Assembly: GCA_900066355.1 (NCBI GenBank)
Contig: FMEL01000004.1
Coordinates: 176,501-240,500 of the forward strand
From: an uncultured Ruminococcus sp.
GTDB lineage: Bacteria > Bacillota > Clostridia > Lachnospirales > Lachnospiraceae
DNA: 64,000 nt
Direction: 5' to 3'
The notes under the pieces were generated by a model, which saw only the letters and a list, made by a program, of their open reading frames with translations, was not told where the DNA came from and did not search any database. The position numbers and the translations under genes are program-made. Below, piece by piece: positions 42,132 through 51,013 of the stretch. How positions within the stretch are numbered: the first letter of the stretch is position 1; each line of letters opens with the position of its first letter.

Positions 42132-42477
42132 TTATTTGGCAATGTCCTATCGCATGGAAATTGTGGAAGATAAGGATGAAGGTGGATTTGTGGTTTCTTA
42201 TCCGGAACTGCCGGGATGCATCACCTGTGGAGAGACGATAGAAAGGGCAGTTGAAAATGCAGCGGATGCAAAAAAAGCATGGTTAGAAGCTGCACTGGAA
42301 GAAGGGATTGAGATTCACGAACCGGGAAGCCTGGAAGAGTATTCGGGACAGTTTAAAATAAGGATGCCACGCAGCTTACACCGGGATCTGGCGGAACACT
42401 CAAAAAAAGAAGGCATCAGTATGAATCAATACTGTATATATCTTCTTTCAAAGAATGATGCGCTGTTAGTAAAATAA
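42115..42477 (+). CDS. hicB: HicB-type antitoxin
   Basis: The ATG at 42115 has GAGG 9 nt upstream. The 120-residue protein has a HicB core (YRMEIVEDKDEGGFVVSYPELPGCITCGET) and a C-terminal ribbon-helix-helix (RMPRSLHRDLAEHSKKEGISMNQY) for DNA binding. It overlaps hicA, the standard order for toxin-first HicAB pairs. Confidence 0.9.
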   Translation: MKTLNDYLAMSYRMEIVEDKDEGGFVVSYPELPGCITCGETIERAVENAADAKKAWLEAALEEGIEIHEPGSLEEYSGQFKIRMPRSLHRDLAEHSKKEGISMNQYCIYLLSKNDALLVK

Positions 42478-42500
42478 ATATACAAGAATATAGATGAAAA

Positions 42501-42522
42501 GAGCCGTCCGGATGGGCGGCTC
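42501..42522. terminator. bidirectional GAGCCGTCC hairpin (copy 1)
   Basis: GAGCCGTCC pairs with GGGCGGCTC with one G-T. It sits between convergent hicB and the AAA ATPase gene. The minus strand has a TTTT tail, the plus strand a weaker TATTCTTTCTTT tail. The same hairpin recurs at 47923 and 53011. Confidence 0.75.
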
Positions 42523-42540
42523 GAAGTATTCTTTCTTTGA

Positions 42541-43905
42541 TTAAAAATGATATTGTTCTAGCAGATAGATAGGAAGTGTTTGTACGTTTCCAACGGTTCC
42601 GCCTTTGGTATCACCTTTCAGATATAGTAGTTTATTGGCCTTCCCCTGTTCCAATGCCTTCAAGGCAGTAGATGCAGTTCCCTTACCGGCTTTAACTTCA
42701 ATCAGATAGCGGATGTGAGTTTTCAATGTCTGAGCTACAAAATCAATTTCACCACCTTTATAAGTAGCAAAAGCCGGTGTCTCAAAGATAATTTCTTCCG
42801 GGAATTCCTGGCGTTTGGACAAGTTAATGTAAACATAGTTTTCGTTCAATGAGCCATCCATAGTTGATACAGTAGCACCAGTTCTGGAGAGATAATAATA
42901 TGCAACTCCAAGATCCATGAAGAAGCAGCGGCTTCCCGGTTTGAAATTCAAGATGTCCAGTTCTGTGATTTTGCCACAGAAACCGATGATTCCAGAATGG
43001 TAAAGCCAGTTGATAGCACGATAGCAGGTTGCTTTAGAAAGATTACTGGAGTAATTCTTTGTAACGAGCTTTTGCAGTTCTTCACTTATACTGTCCTCAT
43101 CTAATCCTTTCTTTTCACGAAGCAGAATACGGCAGATGCTTAAAAAGATGTTGGTAAAAACACTAATATCTGTGATGTCATCAAAGTACCGCATAGATTC
43201 GTTTAAGAAAATGCGGATGATTCTAACAAGCTCTTTTTGAGCTGCTTCCACGTCTTTTGTGTTAAGGTATGTTTCCACAACCTTTGGATAGCCGCCAATC
43301 TGTCTATAGATGTCGTAAACATTCTTTAATTCGTCATATAGTTCCGGTACGGTGTCATCTGCATGATCCAGTGGAAGTGATAGATACTTCTGAAAAAGCT
43401 GGTCATCCAATGCTTCCAAAAACTCTTTAAAGGAAAGGGTATAAATACGGATACTGGTAATATCTCCACTGGAGAATTTGAATTCCGGTTCCAGTACACG
43501 TCCCAGATAACTTCCAGTTACAATGAAATGCGCTTGAAAATAGCGGGTAAATTCTCGGATACGGTTGAATATCTCTGAGGATTCCTGAATTTCATCAATA
43601 ATGATGACTGTATCGTTGGTATCTTCAAAATCCGGATCGAAGAGTTTAAAAGCATCGTGAAGCGGCTGCTCCGGTCGTTTTGTACCGGGAGTCCAGTCTG
43701 TGGCTTTTTTGTAACATTCCATAAATTGTTTGCCGGACAAATCAAACAGGTTAATGTAGATCTTGTGCCTGAAGTTCTCATCCGCAAATTTATTGATAAT
43801 ATATGTTTTTCCGACCTGTCTGGCACCATTCACTTCCAAGGTGCTGTGGACGGTATCGTTTTTCCAATCCAGAAGCTGATCGTAAACTTTTCTTTTCAGA
43901 TACAT
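42541..43905 (-). CDS. AAA ATPase with DUF4143-type nuclease-like domain
   Basis: The 454-residue protein has an N-terminal P-loop (VNGARQVGKTYII; Walker B TVIIIDEIQES), a sensor motif (HFIVTGSYLGR), and a C-terminal DUF4143 domain ending in a PD-(D/E)XK-like core (GGEIDFVAQ..RYLIEVKAGKG). This AAA_14/DUF4143 family is common in bacteria. Roles are poorly defined, and defence or toxin-like functions have been proposed. It ends the ligA-NADAR-LPD11 minus-strand group with an 89-bp gap before it. Confidence 0.88.
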   Translation of the reverse strand: MYLKRKVYDQLLDWKNDTVHSTLEVNGARQVGKTYIINKFADENFRHKIYINLFDLSGKQFMECYKKATDWTPGTKRPEQPLHDAFKLFDPDFEDTNDTVIIIDEIQESSEIFNRIREFTRYFQAHFIVTGSYLGRVLEPEFKFSSGDITSIRIYTLSFKEFLEALDDQLFQKYLSLPLDHADDTVPELYDELKNVYDIYRQIGGYPKVVETYLNTKDVEAAQKELVRIIRIFLNESMRYFDDITDISVFTNIFLSICRILLREKKGLDEDSISEELQKLVTKNYSSNLSKATCYRAINWLYHSGIIGFCGKITELDILNFKPGSRCFFMDLGVAYYYLSRTGATVSTMDGSLNENYVYINLSKRQEFPEEIIFETPAFATYKGGEIDFVAQTLKTHIRYLIEVKAGKGTASTALKALEQGKANKLLYLKGDTKGGTVGNVQTLPIYLLEQYHF

Positions 43906-43994
43906 GGGAAATGCTCCTTTCTTTCAACTGTTCCTATTATATCAAAATATGAATGGATAATATAGAGGGTAATTTCTGATAAATGATGAATTGT

Positions 43995-44468
43995 CTAGTC
44001 TGAGCAGTTCTTCACGGGTATTCCGGTTTCTGTCATTACTTTTTCGTACTGAAGAAGCTGTTCCCAGGTCAGCCATTCCGGTTTCTGATCTGTGGGAAAA
44101 CCATTCCATAATTCTTTCATACGGGCAATATGGTTTTGAACGCTATGATTGCATAGGATAGACGGACTGCGATTTCCGTAGCCCAGATAGTATTCACAGT
44201 CAGACTGTAATTTACTTAACATCCGGTACTCGAATTCATAGGAACTTCTTTGATACGGAGCCGGATGAAATGTGTACTCCTGCTGTATGGGATGGGAAGG
44301 TTCTCCATCAATATGGTTAAAAGATAAAGAATAAAGATTCGGTTCAGGCTCTTTGCCAAGGTCAATATCCTTCCACAACTTTCCGAATTGGTCCTTATAT
44401 ACCGGACAGGAAAAATCATCCATGCCAGTATACTCAAGCACTAATTTTGTTTTTGCATTTTCATTCAT
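43995..44468 (-). CDS. LPD11 domain protein
   Basis: The 157-residue protein has the large polyvalent protein-associated domain 11 pattern (EYRMLSKLQSDCEYYLGYGNRSPSILC..HIARMKELWNGFP). LPD11 domains are found in mobile element polyproteins and are linked to other element enzymes. It lies 21 bp after the NADAR gene in one operon. No catalytic residues are evident to me. Confidence 0.75.
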   Translation of the reverse strand: MNENAKTKLVLEYTGMDDFSCPVYKDQFGKLWKDIDLGKEPEPNLYSLSFNHIDGEPSHPIQQEYTFHPAPYQRSSYEFEYRMLSKLQSDCEYYLGYGNRSPSILCNHSVQNHIARMKELWNGFPTDQKPEWLTWEQLLQYEKVMTETGIPVKNCSD

Positions 44469-44489
44469 TCTATTAGACCATCCTTTCCT

Positions 44490-44993
44490 TTATTGCAGAC
44501 ATTGAGGTATATTATTGGGCGCTGTTTCTGCATTCCACTGCAGCTTCGCACGTACATCCATCAGGATGATTCCTAACTGGTTTTCTCCGCAGTTATTGAC
44601 TTTGCCCCAGAAATAGTCACCCCAGTTGTTTCCTTCAATAAGTGTGGACTCTCCGGTTGCAAGAAGTTTATCCCGGAGTTCCGGGTTCTGCATGAATTTG
44701 CACATGCAGATTTCATACATGAGCCGGACTTTCACTTTTTCCCAGTCCGGGCGTAATGTAAGATCTCTGCCGAGTTTCTTTGCATCAGAAGGATTATGCA
44801 TCCGAAAAATACAGAATTTGCGTTGCTCTCTCGCAGAGAGTGTTTTCTGCGCTTGAAAAGCAGCTTCATTATTTGCATAGGTTTGTCCCATGTAAGAGAC
44901 CGGTGCCGGATAGAAATTGCTTAGAAAAGCATAATCTCCCCGAAATTCATTGATCTGTGTAGGTATGCGCTTGCTTGTATTTGTTTGATTCAT
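44490..44993 (-). CDS. NADAR family (YbiA-like) protein
   Basis: It starts at the ATG at 44993 (AAAGGAGG upstream). The 167-residue protein shows FRGDYAFLSNFYPAPV, NNEAAFQAQKT, GRDLTLRPDWEKVKVRLMYE and LIEGNNWGDYFWG, the NADAR signature. NADAR enzymes hydrolyse N-glycosidic bonds and some reverse guanine ADP-ribosylation on DNA. Its neighbour is an NAD-dependent DNA ligase. Together they could act on DNA modification or repair, but this is inferred. Confidence 0.9.
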   Translation of the reverse strand: MNQTNTSKRIPTQINEFRGDYAFLSNFYPAPVSYMGQTYANNEAAFQAQKTLSAREQRKFCIFRMHNPSDAKKLGRDLTLRPDWEKVKVRLMYEICMCKFMQNPELRDKLLATGESTLIEGNNWGDYFWGKVNNCGENQLGIILMDVRAKLQWNAETAPNNIPQCLQ

Positions 44994-45070
44994 TATAAAT
45001 TCCTCCTTTGTAAAAGAGGTGCGGCCTTTCAGCCACACCTCAAAATAATTCTCATCTATTGCAGAGATGG

Positions 45071-47065
45071 TTATGCAATCATCTCCAAAAATTCAGCTTC
45101 TGTAAGAATTGGAATACCAAGGCTCTGGGCTTTTGCCAGTTTGCTGCCGGCTTTTTCCCCGCAGATCAGGTAATCGGTTTTCTTTGTTACAGAGCTGCCA
45201 GGTTTGGCACCAAGCTCCAGAATCTTATCGTTGATACCGTCTCTGGTAAAATGCTCCAGTTTCCCTGTTGCTACGATGGTACATCCTGTAAATTTGTTTT
45301 CTTTTGTCATAATGGTCTCTTCCTTTCTTTGTTCAAATGTGAATTCGTTCTGTAAGTTTTTCCATAAATCAAGATTTGCTTCATCTGCAAACCAGGAATG
45401 GATGTTGTGATTTAAGATTTCGCCAAAATCCTCTAACTGAGTGAAGTCGTAATCTCCGACAGCCGCCTGTTCAAATGCAGTTAAATTTCCGGAAAATACG
45501 GTGTCCAGAATCCGGCTTTTGGTTCTGCCGATCATAGGAATATCCATGGAAACCAGATAGCGGACAAAGCTGGTCCTCCGGCTGGCGTTGATGGATTCCC
45601 ACAAGCGGTCGAAAGATTTCTCACCATATCCGTCCAGTGCCACAATATCTTCCCGGTGTTCCTCCAGATGATAGATGTCCTGAAAAGAGTGCAGATAGCC
45701 CAGATTCAGGAATTTTTCTAAAGTGGCTTCTGACAGTCCTTCGATGTTCATTGCCTTCTTGCTGGCAAAATGGACAAACCTTCTTGTGATCTGGCTGTCG
45801 CACTGCGGATTATCACAATGCAGAGTTTCTACGGTGCGACCGTCGCTGGTCTTACGGCTGTAGGTTCTGGTTTTGGAACCACAGCAAGGGCAGACCGGAG
45901 GCGTGATGTCGGTATACCTTCCACGATCCAGATTATCCTCTATATGTGGGATGATCATGTTTCGTTTGGAAACAAGAATCCGGCATCCGGGTACAAGCTC
46001 CAGATTTTTGATAAAGGTCAGATTATGAAGGGAAGCTCTGGAAACATCACAGCCGTCAATCTCCACGGTATCGAAGATGCCGACCGGAGCAATCTCTCCG
46101 AATCTGGTCGGTGTCCATTCAATTTCACGCAAGAAAGTTTCGTAGGTATCATCCTCAAACTTATAGGCGAGGCCGTCCTTATAGTGGTGTCCGGTTTTTC
46201 CGCAGCTTTTGGAGTAGCTGAGACTGTCAAAAATCATGACAATGCCATCGATAGGAAGATGTAAATTTGCTGCTGTGGATACCAATTCCTGAATGAATTT
46301 CTCCGCATATTCTTTTGAAAGTCCGGTTCCTGAAATTGAGAAAAACGGGCAGTAACCAAAGCCCAGGTGTGTTAAACCTTCTAATTTGCAGGCTCTGCTG
46401 TCCGGGAAGGGAACATCCTCCATTCCTTCTAATACATTGAACGGAAGAAAGCGAACACAACGTCCGATACAGTTCTTCGGATCAAGACTTCGTACTGATC
46501 CGGAAGCAAAATTACGTCCGTTTTTATAAGGTTTTCCATTTCCATCACGCAGAGTATCTTTCAGACGTTCAAAATCATTGGTTGGTATAAAAGACTCACC
46601 GGTAATGACCAGACGTTCTTTGTGTGGAATGGTAAGCGGTACATTTAAAAATGCCGGGATATTGTGTGTAATATCTTCCCCCACTTCACCATCTCCACGG
46701 GTAGAAGCCTGAATCAGTCTGCCATCTTCGTAAATGAGTTTGGTAGTCAAACCGTCCAGTTTCAGCATAAAGAGAACTTCCTGTCCTTTCATGAAATCTA
46801 AAAGCTCTGAAATCAGTTTTGTTTTCTCAAGCGAGAGCAGTGGAATCGGATGGGTGACTTTGGCAAGTTCACTGACCGGATAATATCCAACCGTCTGTGT
46901 CGGAGAATTTGACAGGATGAAACCAGTCTGTTCCTCCAGTTCCTTCAGTTCGTCAAAGAGTCGGTCATACTCGGCATCAGATACCAGAGGGGCATCCTGA
47001 TTGTAGTAGGCATGACGGTATTCATTGAGTTGTTTTACAAGATTCTTAATTCTTTTGACTGACAT
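45071..47065 (-). CDS. ligA: ICE-borne NAD-dependent DNA ligase
   Basis: I start at the ATG at 47065 (AGGAG upstream), giving 664 residues, near the usual 670. The order is Ia domain, adenylation domain with K102-L-D-G, OB fold, a four-Cys zinc finger (CPCCGS..CDNPQC), helix-hairpin-helix and a C-terminal BRCT domain. It seals nicks with NAD+. A second ligase on an ICE could support element replication or repair after transfer. It is preceded by a leader with two terminators. Confidence 0.94.
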   Translation of the reverse strand: MSVKRIKNLVKQLNEYRHAYYNQDAPLVSDAEYDRLFDELKELEEQTGFILSNSPTQTVGYYPVSELAKVTHPIPLLSLEKTKLISELLDFMKGQEVLFMLKLDGLTTKLIYEDGRLIQASTRGDGEVGEDITHNIPAFLNVPLTIPHKERLVITGESFIPTNDFERLKDTLRDGNGKPYKNGRNFASGSVRSLDPKNCIGRCVRFLPFNVLEGMEDVPFPDSRACKLEGLTHLGFGYCPFFSISGTGLSKEYAEKFIQELVSTAANLHLPIDGIVMIFDSLSYSKSCGKTGHHYKDGLAYKFEDDTYETFLREIEWTPTRFGEIAPVGIFDTVEIDGCDVSRASLHNLTFIKNLELVPGCRILVSKRNMIIPHIEDNLDRGRYTDITPPVCPCCGSKTRTYSRKTSDGRTVETLHCDNPQCDSQITRRFVHFASKKAMNIEGLSEATLEKFLNLGYLHSFQDIYHLEEHREDIVALDGYGEKSFDRLWESINASRRTSFVRYLVSMDIPMIGRTKSRILDTVFSGNLTAFEQAAVGDYDFTQLEDFGEILNHNIHSWFADEANLDLWKNLQNEFTFEQRKEETIMTKENKFTGCTIVATGKLEHFTRDGINDKILELGAKPGSSVTKKTDYLICGEKAGSKLAKAQSLGIPILTEAEFLEMIA

Positions 47066-47143
47066 AGAGTCTCCTTTCTTTTGTGGCGTGCCAGTTCCGG
47101 AATCATTTGTTTCCGTAATCCTCCTTTCCCTGCGTTCAGGCAT

Positions 47144-47256
47144 AAAAAAAGAGAATGACGCTTATGTTCATTCTCAAAATAGATGCAGTTTCCTGCAAAA
47201 TAAAAAAAGCCAGAAGTCCCTGCTGCTTGTTGGGCATAGGAAAACTCCTGACTACG
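47144..47256 (-). ncRNA. ligA leader with tandem intrinsic terminators
   Basis: Between the promoter at 47321-47349 and the ligA start lie two terminators. T1 (47202-47252) is a GTCAGGAGT/ACTTCTGGC stem with wobble pairs plus TTTTTTT. T2 (47144-47175) is a GAGAATGA/TCATTCTC stem plus TTTTTTT. A GCAGTTT at 47267-47273 can also pair with AAACTGC near 47183-47189, a possible competing structure. The leader shares GCAGTTTAGGTTTG with the ssB leader (GCAGTTTAAGTTTG). Confidence 0.6.
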
Positions 47257-47320
47257 TTTCAAACCTAAACTGCGTGTGATAAATCCTTTCCGGATTGACA
47301 CAAATAATTGATATAAGAAC

Positions 47321-47349
47321 AGTATAACACTAGATGTAGTATATGTCAA
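47321..47349 (-). promoter_or_regulatory. ligA operon promoter
   Basis: On the minus strand TTGACA, 17 bp, TATACT, almost a perfect vegetative promoter. The spacer is TATACTACATCTAGTGT, which differs from the ssB promoter spacer at only a few positions. ATGTAGTATATGT on the plus strand matches the ssB operator repeat at 11 of 13 bases. Confidence 0.8.
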
Positions 47350-47670
47350 ATGAAATAGATTCCTCAATGAAGCTTTTGCCTTATGTTGATGACAAATTTG
47401 TCGGCTACAGGAATAAAAGCGTTCAGGATTTCAGATTTGCCCTAAGCGAAGGAATTCGTAGCCAGGTATTTTTTGCCACTTTCGTGGAGAAAGTCGAAAA
47501 CCAGATAAAATCAATCTCTGTCATAAATGCCTCTAAACTGTTTTTACATCGTAGTGGTTATGCAAGTTCTAAATTTAAAAATAATTTTCACGAATAACTA
47601 ACTTTTCTATATGCTGAATTGTCATAAAATATAGATTATTAAATTTGAAAGCAGATTGAAGGTGATAAAC
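47350..47670. other. 321-bp region without a supported gene
   Basis: A plus-strand frame of 84 codons begins inside the ligA -35 box and has no ribosome site, so I do not call it. The DNA is AT-rich. It may be decayed coding DNA between the ligA promoter and the winged-helix gene. Confidence 0.4.
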
Positions 47671-47919
47671 ATGAGAAGTTATAAACGGTATACCAGGCGA
47701 AAGAGACTTTTGAAGCAAATCGCTGTGGTTGCTTTATCTCCTAATCGGGTATTCACGAAAGAACAGATCTATCAGCATATCTATGAGGAAGCGGAGTCAG
47801 AAGTGAATAACCGAATTTACGGTCTGATTAAGAACTTGAGAAAGAAAATAGAAGAAAATCCGGAAACACCGCACTACATAGAAACGATACGTGGTGTTGG
47901 TTATCGCTTTCGGGCATAA
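47671..47919 (+). CDS. standalone winged-helix regulator (paralog of 52606)
   Basis: AAGGTGAT precedes the ATG at 47671. The 82-residue protein begins with a basic segment (MRSYKRYTRRKRLLKQI) that replaces the first part of the winged helix. It continues with ALSPNRVFTKEQIYQHIYEEAESEV and ends GVGYRFRA. From SPNRVFTKEQ onward it is nearly identical to the 52606 product. The N-terminal half of the domain is missing, so it may be a recombination product or a pseudogene that stays open. Confidence 0.55.
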   Translation: MRSYKRYTRRKRLLKQIAVVALSPNRVFTKEQIYQHIYEEAESEVNNRIYGLIKNLRKKIEENPETPHYIETIRGVGYRFRA

Positions 47920-47922
47920 AAG

Positions 47923-47946
47923 GAGCCGTCCGGCAATGGGCGGCTC
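47923..47946. terminator. GAGCCGTCC hairpin (copy 2)
   Basis: Same GAGCCGTCC/GGGCGGCTC stem as at 42501 and 53011, starting 4 nt behind the winged-helix stop. Plus-strand tail is GAAGTGTTTCTCTTGTT. Confidence 0.7.
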
Positions 47947-48013
47947 GAAGTGTTTCTCTTGTTGTTTATTTATTGTTTTTTTCGTTGTATACTGATAAAA
48001 CGAGGTGATAAAA

Positions 48014-48688
48014 GTGGCATATAGAATTTTGATCGTGGATGATGACATCGAATTATTAAAGATGTTAAAGAACTATTTTGAAATCAAACGATATGATGTA
48101 ATGATGGCAGAAGATGGCACAGATGCTTTGGAAAAAATCCATAAGAAACCGGATATTATCTTGCTGGACATCAATATGCCTAAAATAGACGGATTAGAAG
48201 TATGCAGACGTATCCGGGGCAAAGTAACTTGTCCCATTATCTTCCTGACGGCAAAAGTGGAGGAGCAGGACAGGGTAAACGGGCTTTTATCCGGTGGGGA
48301 TGACTATATACTGAAGCCGTTTAGTCTGAAAGAACTGGATGCTCGTATTATTGCACATTTGAAGCGTGAGGAGCGTCATAAAGGGAAGTCTGAATACAGA
48401 TTCCACGGAGACCTCAGTATTGATTATGGAGCAAAGAGGGTTCAGATCGGTGAAAATGATTTGGAGCTTACGAAGCTGGAATATGCAATCATTGAGTTTT
48501 TGTCCATGAATCCAGGACAGGTTTTTGACAGGGAGCGGATATACGAAAAGGTGTGTGGTTATGATGCGGAAGGTGACAGCCGTGTTGTTACGGAACTGAT
48601 CCGGAGAGTGAGAAAGAAACTGGCGGAATATACGAAGACAGAATACATTGAGACAGTATGGGGGATGGGGTATCGATGGAAAAGATAA
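48014..48688 (+). CDS. OmpR-family response regulator of the ABC module
   Basis: I use the GTG at 48014, with GAGGTGAT upstream. The 224-residue protein has a receiver domain (YRILIVDDDIELL, phospho-acceptor D52 in LLDINMPKIDG, K in YILKPF) and a winged-helix effector ending GMGYRWKR. It overlaps the histidine kinase gene by 13 nt. The set responds to an external signal and probably drives the downstream ABC transporter genes, as in bacitracin/lantibiotic resistance systems. Confidence 0.92.
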   Translation: MAYRILIVDDDIELLKMLKNYFEIKRYDVMMAEDGTDALEKIHKKPDIILLDINMPKIDGLEVCRRIRGKVTCPIIFLTAKVEEQDRVNGLLSGGDDYILKPFSLKELDARIIAHLKREERHKGKSEYRFHGDLSIDYGAKRVQIGENDLELTKLEYAIIEFLSMNPGQVFDRERIYEKVCGYDAEGDSRVVTELIRRVRKKLAEYTKTEYIETVWGMGYRWKR

Positions 48689-49878
48689 GAAATTTATCCT
48701 TGAAAAAGACAATGGTTTTATATACGATACTCAGCTTGATTGTCACTTTTTTTCTTTCTGTGTCAATTATTGAGATTGCCGGGCAGATACAGGAGGAGGT
48801 CTGGTGGAAGTACGTGGATCAGGACGAGTATTATCAGGCAATGAATGACCGCAATGAAAATTTTGAGGTAGTGGTACCGAGACCGAATCAGAGTAAAATG
48901 AGCAGAATGGACTGGCATATTTCAGAAACCTGTGATTTCCTTCAGACGTACGGAGTATTGCTTTTTTCTTTTGCCGGATGTGGAATTGCGGTCAGCCTGT
49001 TTTACAAAAATAAATTAAAGAGACCGATTCAGGAACTGAAGATGGCATCACAGATGATTGCGGAGGAAGATCTGGATTTTCATATGGCTTATGAGAACGA
49101 GGACGAGATGGGGATGCTGTGCAGGGAATTTGAAAGGATGCGTGGGCAGTTGGAAGAAAATAACCGTAGACTTTGGCAGATGATCGAAGATGAGCGGGTA
49201 CTGCGTGCAGCGATTGCCCATGATATCCGCTCGCCGCTTGCAATCATGCGGGGATATCAGGAAATGCTTTTGGAATTTGTTCCGGAAGATATGCTTGATC
49301 AAGAGAAAATGATGGAGATGTTAAGGGGCGGTATGCTTCAGATTGAACGGATGAACCATTTTATTGATAGTATGAGGAAGATGACGAAATTGGAAGAACG
49401 GGAATTAAACTGTTCCGTGGTAGATATCCGGCAGTTGATAAACCAGATAGAAGCTCTGGCAGAAGTCGTGGTGGAAAAATCAGAAAAGAATTTTACAGTG
49501 ACGACAGTGAGAGAATCTGAAATACTGACTGCGGATGAGGAAATCATCATGGAAGTAGCGGATAATCTGTTGGCTAACGCATTCCGCTATGCCAATCAGG
49601 AAGTTAGGCTGAAGCTGACAGTGACACCCCAATATCTGAAAATGAGTATCAGGGATGACGGAATTGGATTTCAGGAAAATATCGACAGGGTGACACAGGC
49701 GTTTTATCATGAGAATCCACAGGATGACTTAAAGCATTTTGGAATGGGTATGTATATCAGCCGTATCTACTGCGAACGGCATGGTGGGAAACTGCTGATA
49801 AAAAATGTAGCAGATGGCGGTGCGGAAGTTGAGGCAGTGTTTAAAAATTATGTATTAGAAGAACAACAGCAGAAATAA
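48676..49878 (+). CDS. sensor histidine kinase
   Basis: It starts at the ATG at 48676 and has 400 residues. Two transmembrane helices (about 12-35 and 92-112) enclose a short extracellular loop. A HAMP domain follows (about 115-170), the H box AIAHDIRSPLAIMRGYQ with H182, then N, G1 and G2 boxes (DNLLANAFRYAN, DDGIGF, HFGMGMYIS). It phosphorylates the overlapping OmpR-type regulator. Confidence 0.93.
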   Translation: MEKIRNLSLKKTMVLYTILSLIVTFFLSVSIIEIAGQIQEEVWWKYVDQDEYYQAMNDRNENFEVVVPRPNQSKMSRMDWHISETCDFLQTYGVLLFSFAGCGIAVSLFYKNKLKRPIQELKMASQMIAEEDLDFHMAYENEDEMGMLCREFERMRGQLEENNRRLWQMIEDERVLRAAIAHDIRSPLAIMRGYQEMLLEFVPEDMLDQEKMMEMLRGGMLQIERMNHFIDSMRKMTKLEERELNCSVVDIRQLINQIEALAEVVVEKSEKNFTVTTVRESEILTADEEIIMEVADNLLANAFRYANQEVRLKLTVTPQYLKMSIRDDGIGFQENIDRVTQAFYHENPQDDLKHFGMGMYISRIYCERHGGKLLIKNVADGGAEVEAVFKNYVLEEQQQK

Positions 49879-49948
49879 ATGGCTGTTGTTTTTTTGTTGT
49901 GATTTGTAGGCTATGCTGTTTGTAGAAAAAAGAAAGGCGGGATGACTT

Positions 49949-51013
49949 ATGAAAGCAATCATAAAAAGGAATCTGAAAAATTATCTTAAAAATCCGATAT
50001 TCTGGATCGGTTTGATTGTTGTTTTAATCAGTATGTACCAGACACTTGCACCCTATCTGTCCATTCATTACGTGAAGTCGGATGAAACCTTCAGGAAGGT
50101 AAAAATGGCCTCCGATGGGGATGTTATGGAGGGATGTATTCCGGCAACACCGGATAAGGAGAGAGAACTGTGGGAGAAAGAGATTGTAAAGATACTTCAG
50201 GACACAGAGAATGGGTTTGGCATGTCGGAAGTAGAGGCGGAGGCAGTGATATCTGAGATGAAACAGATGAAGATTACGGAGGCGTGTCAGTATCTGAAAA
50301 CGGAATACCACTTTAATGGTGCCAATTATGTGTATGAGGACGTTTCATGGTATCAGGGAAGCCCGGAGGAAGTCAACCGGTATATCAGAGAAAATCTTGA
50401 GAAACATCCATTCTCCTATTATTTCGGAAGAAAATTTACAGATTTTGCAAGCCTGCATATGGCATTCTTTGCAACGGTTCTGCTGGCGTTTTTATTTTTC
50501 CAGGATATGAGGAAAAATACTTATGAATTGCTGCACACCAAACCGATGACGGCTTTTCAATATATTGCCGGGAAAATAAGCAGTGGATTTCTCATTATGA
50601 CGGCGGCACTGGTCATTATGAATATCGTATTTATCATTTTGTGTTACGCCACGGCAGTAAAATCAGGATTTGCTATGAACATACTGGATTTTGTTCAGAA
50701 TTCGATCCTGTATGTCCTGCCGAACATCCTGATGATCTGCTGTGTGTATGCGGTTACAGCGCTGCTGTTTAAGAATCCGCTTCCAGCGGTTCCGGCGCTG
50801 GTTCTTTATATCATTTATTCTAATATGCTGACATGGGATAGCAAAGGACAGTGTCATGCAAGACCATTCTCTATTATGGTTCGATTTCCGGGGAATTTTT
50901 TTGAAACGGAATTGCCACATCAGGTATATCTCAATCAACTGCTTCTTGTGGCAGCATCCATACTGCTCATGTTTATAGCGGTGTGGATGTGGAAAAGGAG
51001 GAGAGTATATTGA
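49949..51013 (+). CDS. ABC-2 type permease with extracellular domain
   Basis: The 354-residue protein has an N-terminal helix (NPIFWIGLIVVLISMYQT), an extracytoplasmic domain of about 130 residues (40-170) and five more helices. This topology belongs to ABC-2 type exporters of lantibiotic immunity or antimicrobial resistance. It overlaps the second permease by 4 nt. Confidence 0.8.
   Translation: MKAIIKRNLKNYLKNPIFWIGLIVVLISMYQTLAPYLSIHYVKSDETFRKVKMASDGDVMEGCIPATPDKERELWEKEIVKILQDTENGFGMSEVEAEAVISEMKQMKITEACQYLKTEYHFNGANYVYEDVSWYQGSPEEVNRYIRENLEKHPFSYYFGRKFTDFASLHMAFFATVLLAFLFFQDMRKNTYELLHTKPMTAFQYIAGKISSGFLIMTAALVIMNIVFIILCYATAVKSGFAMNILDFVQNSILYVLPNILMICCVYAVTALLFKNPLPAVPALVLYIIYSNMLTWDSKGQCHARPFSIMVRFPGNFFETELPHQVYLNQLLLVAASILLMFIAVWMWKRRRVY

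Noticed and set aside
47343..47597. Plus-strand frame of 84 codons
   Set aside because: It starts inside the ligA -35 box without a ribosome site. No family resemblance.
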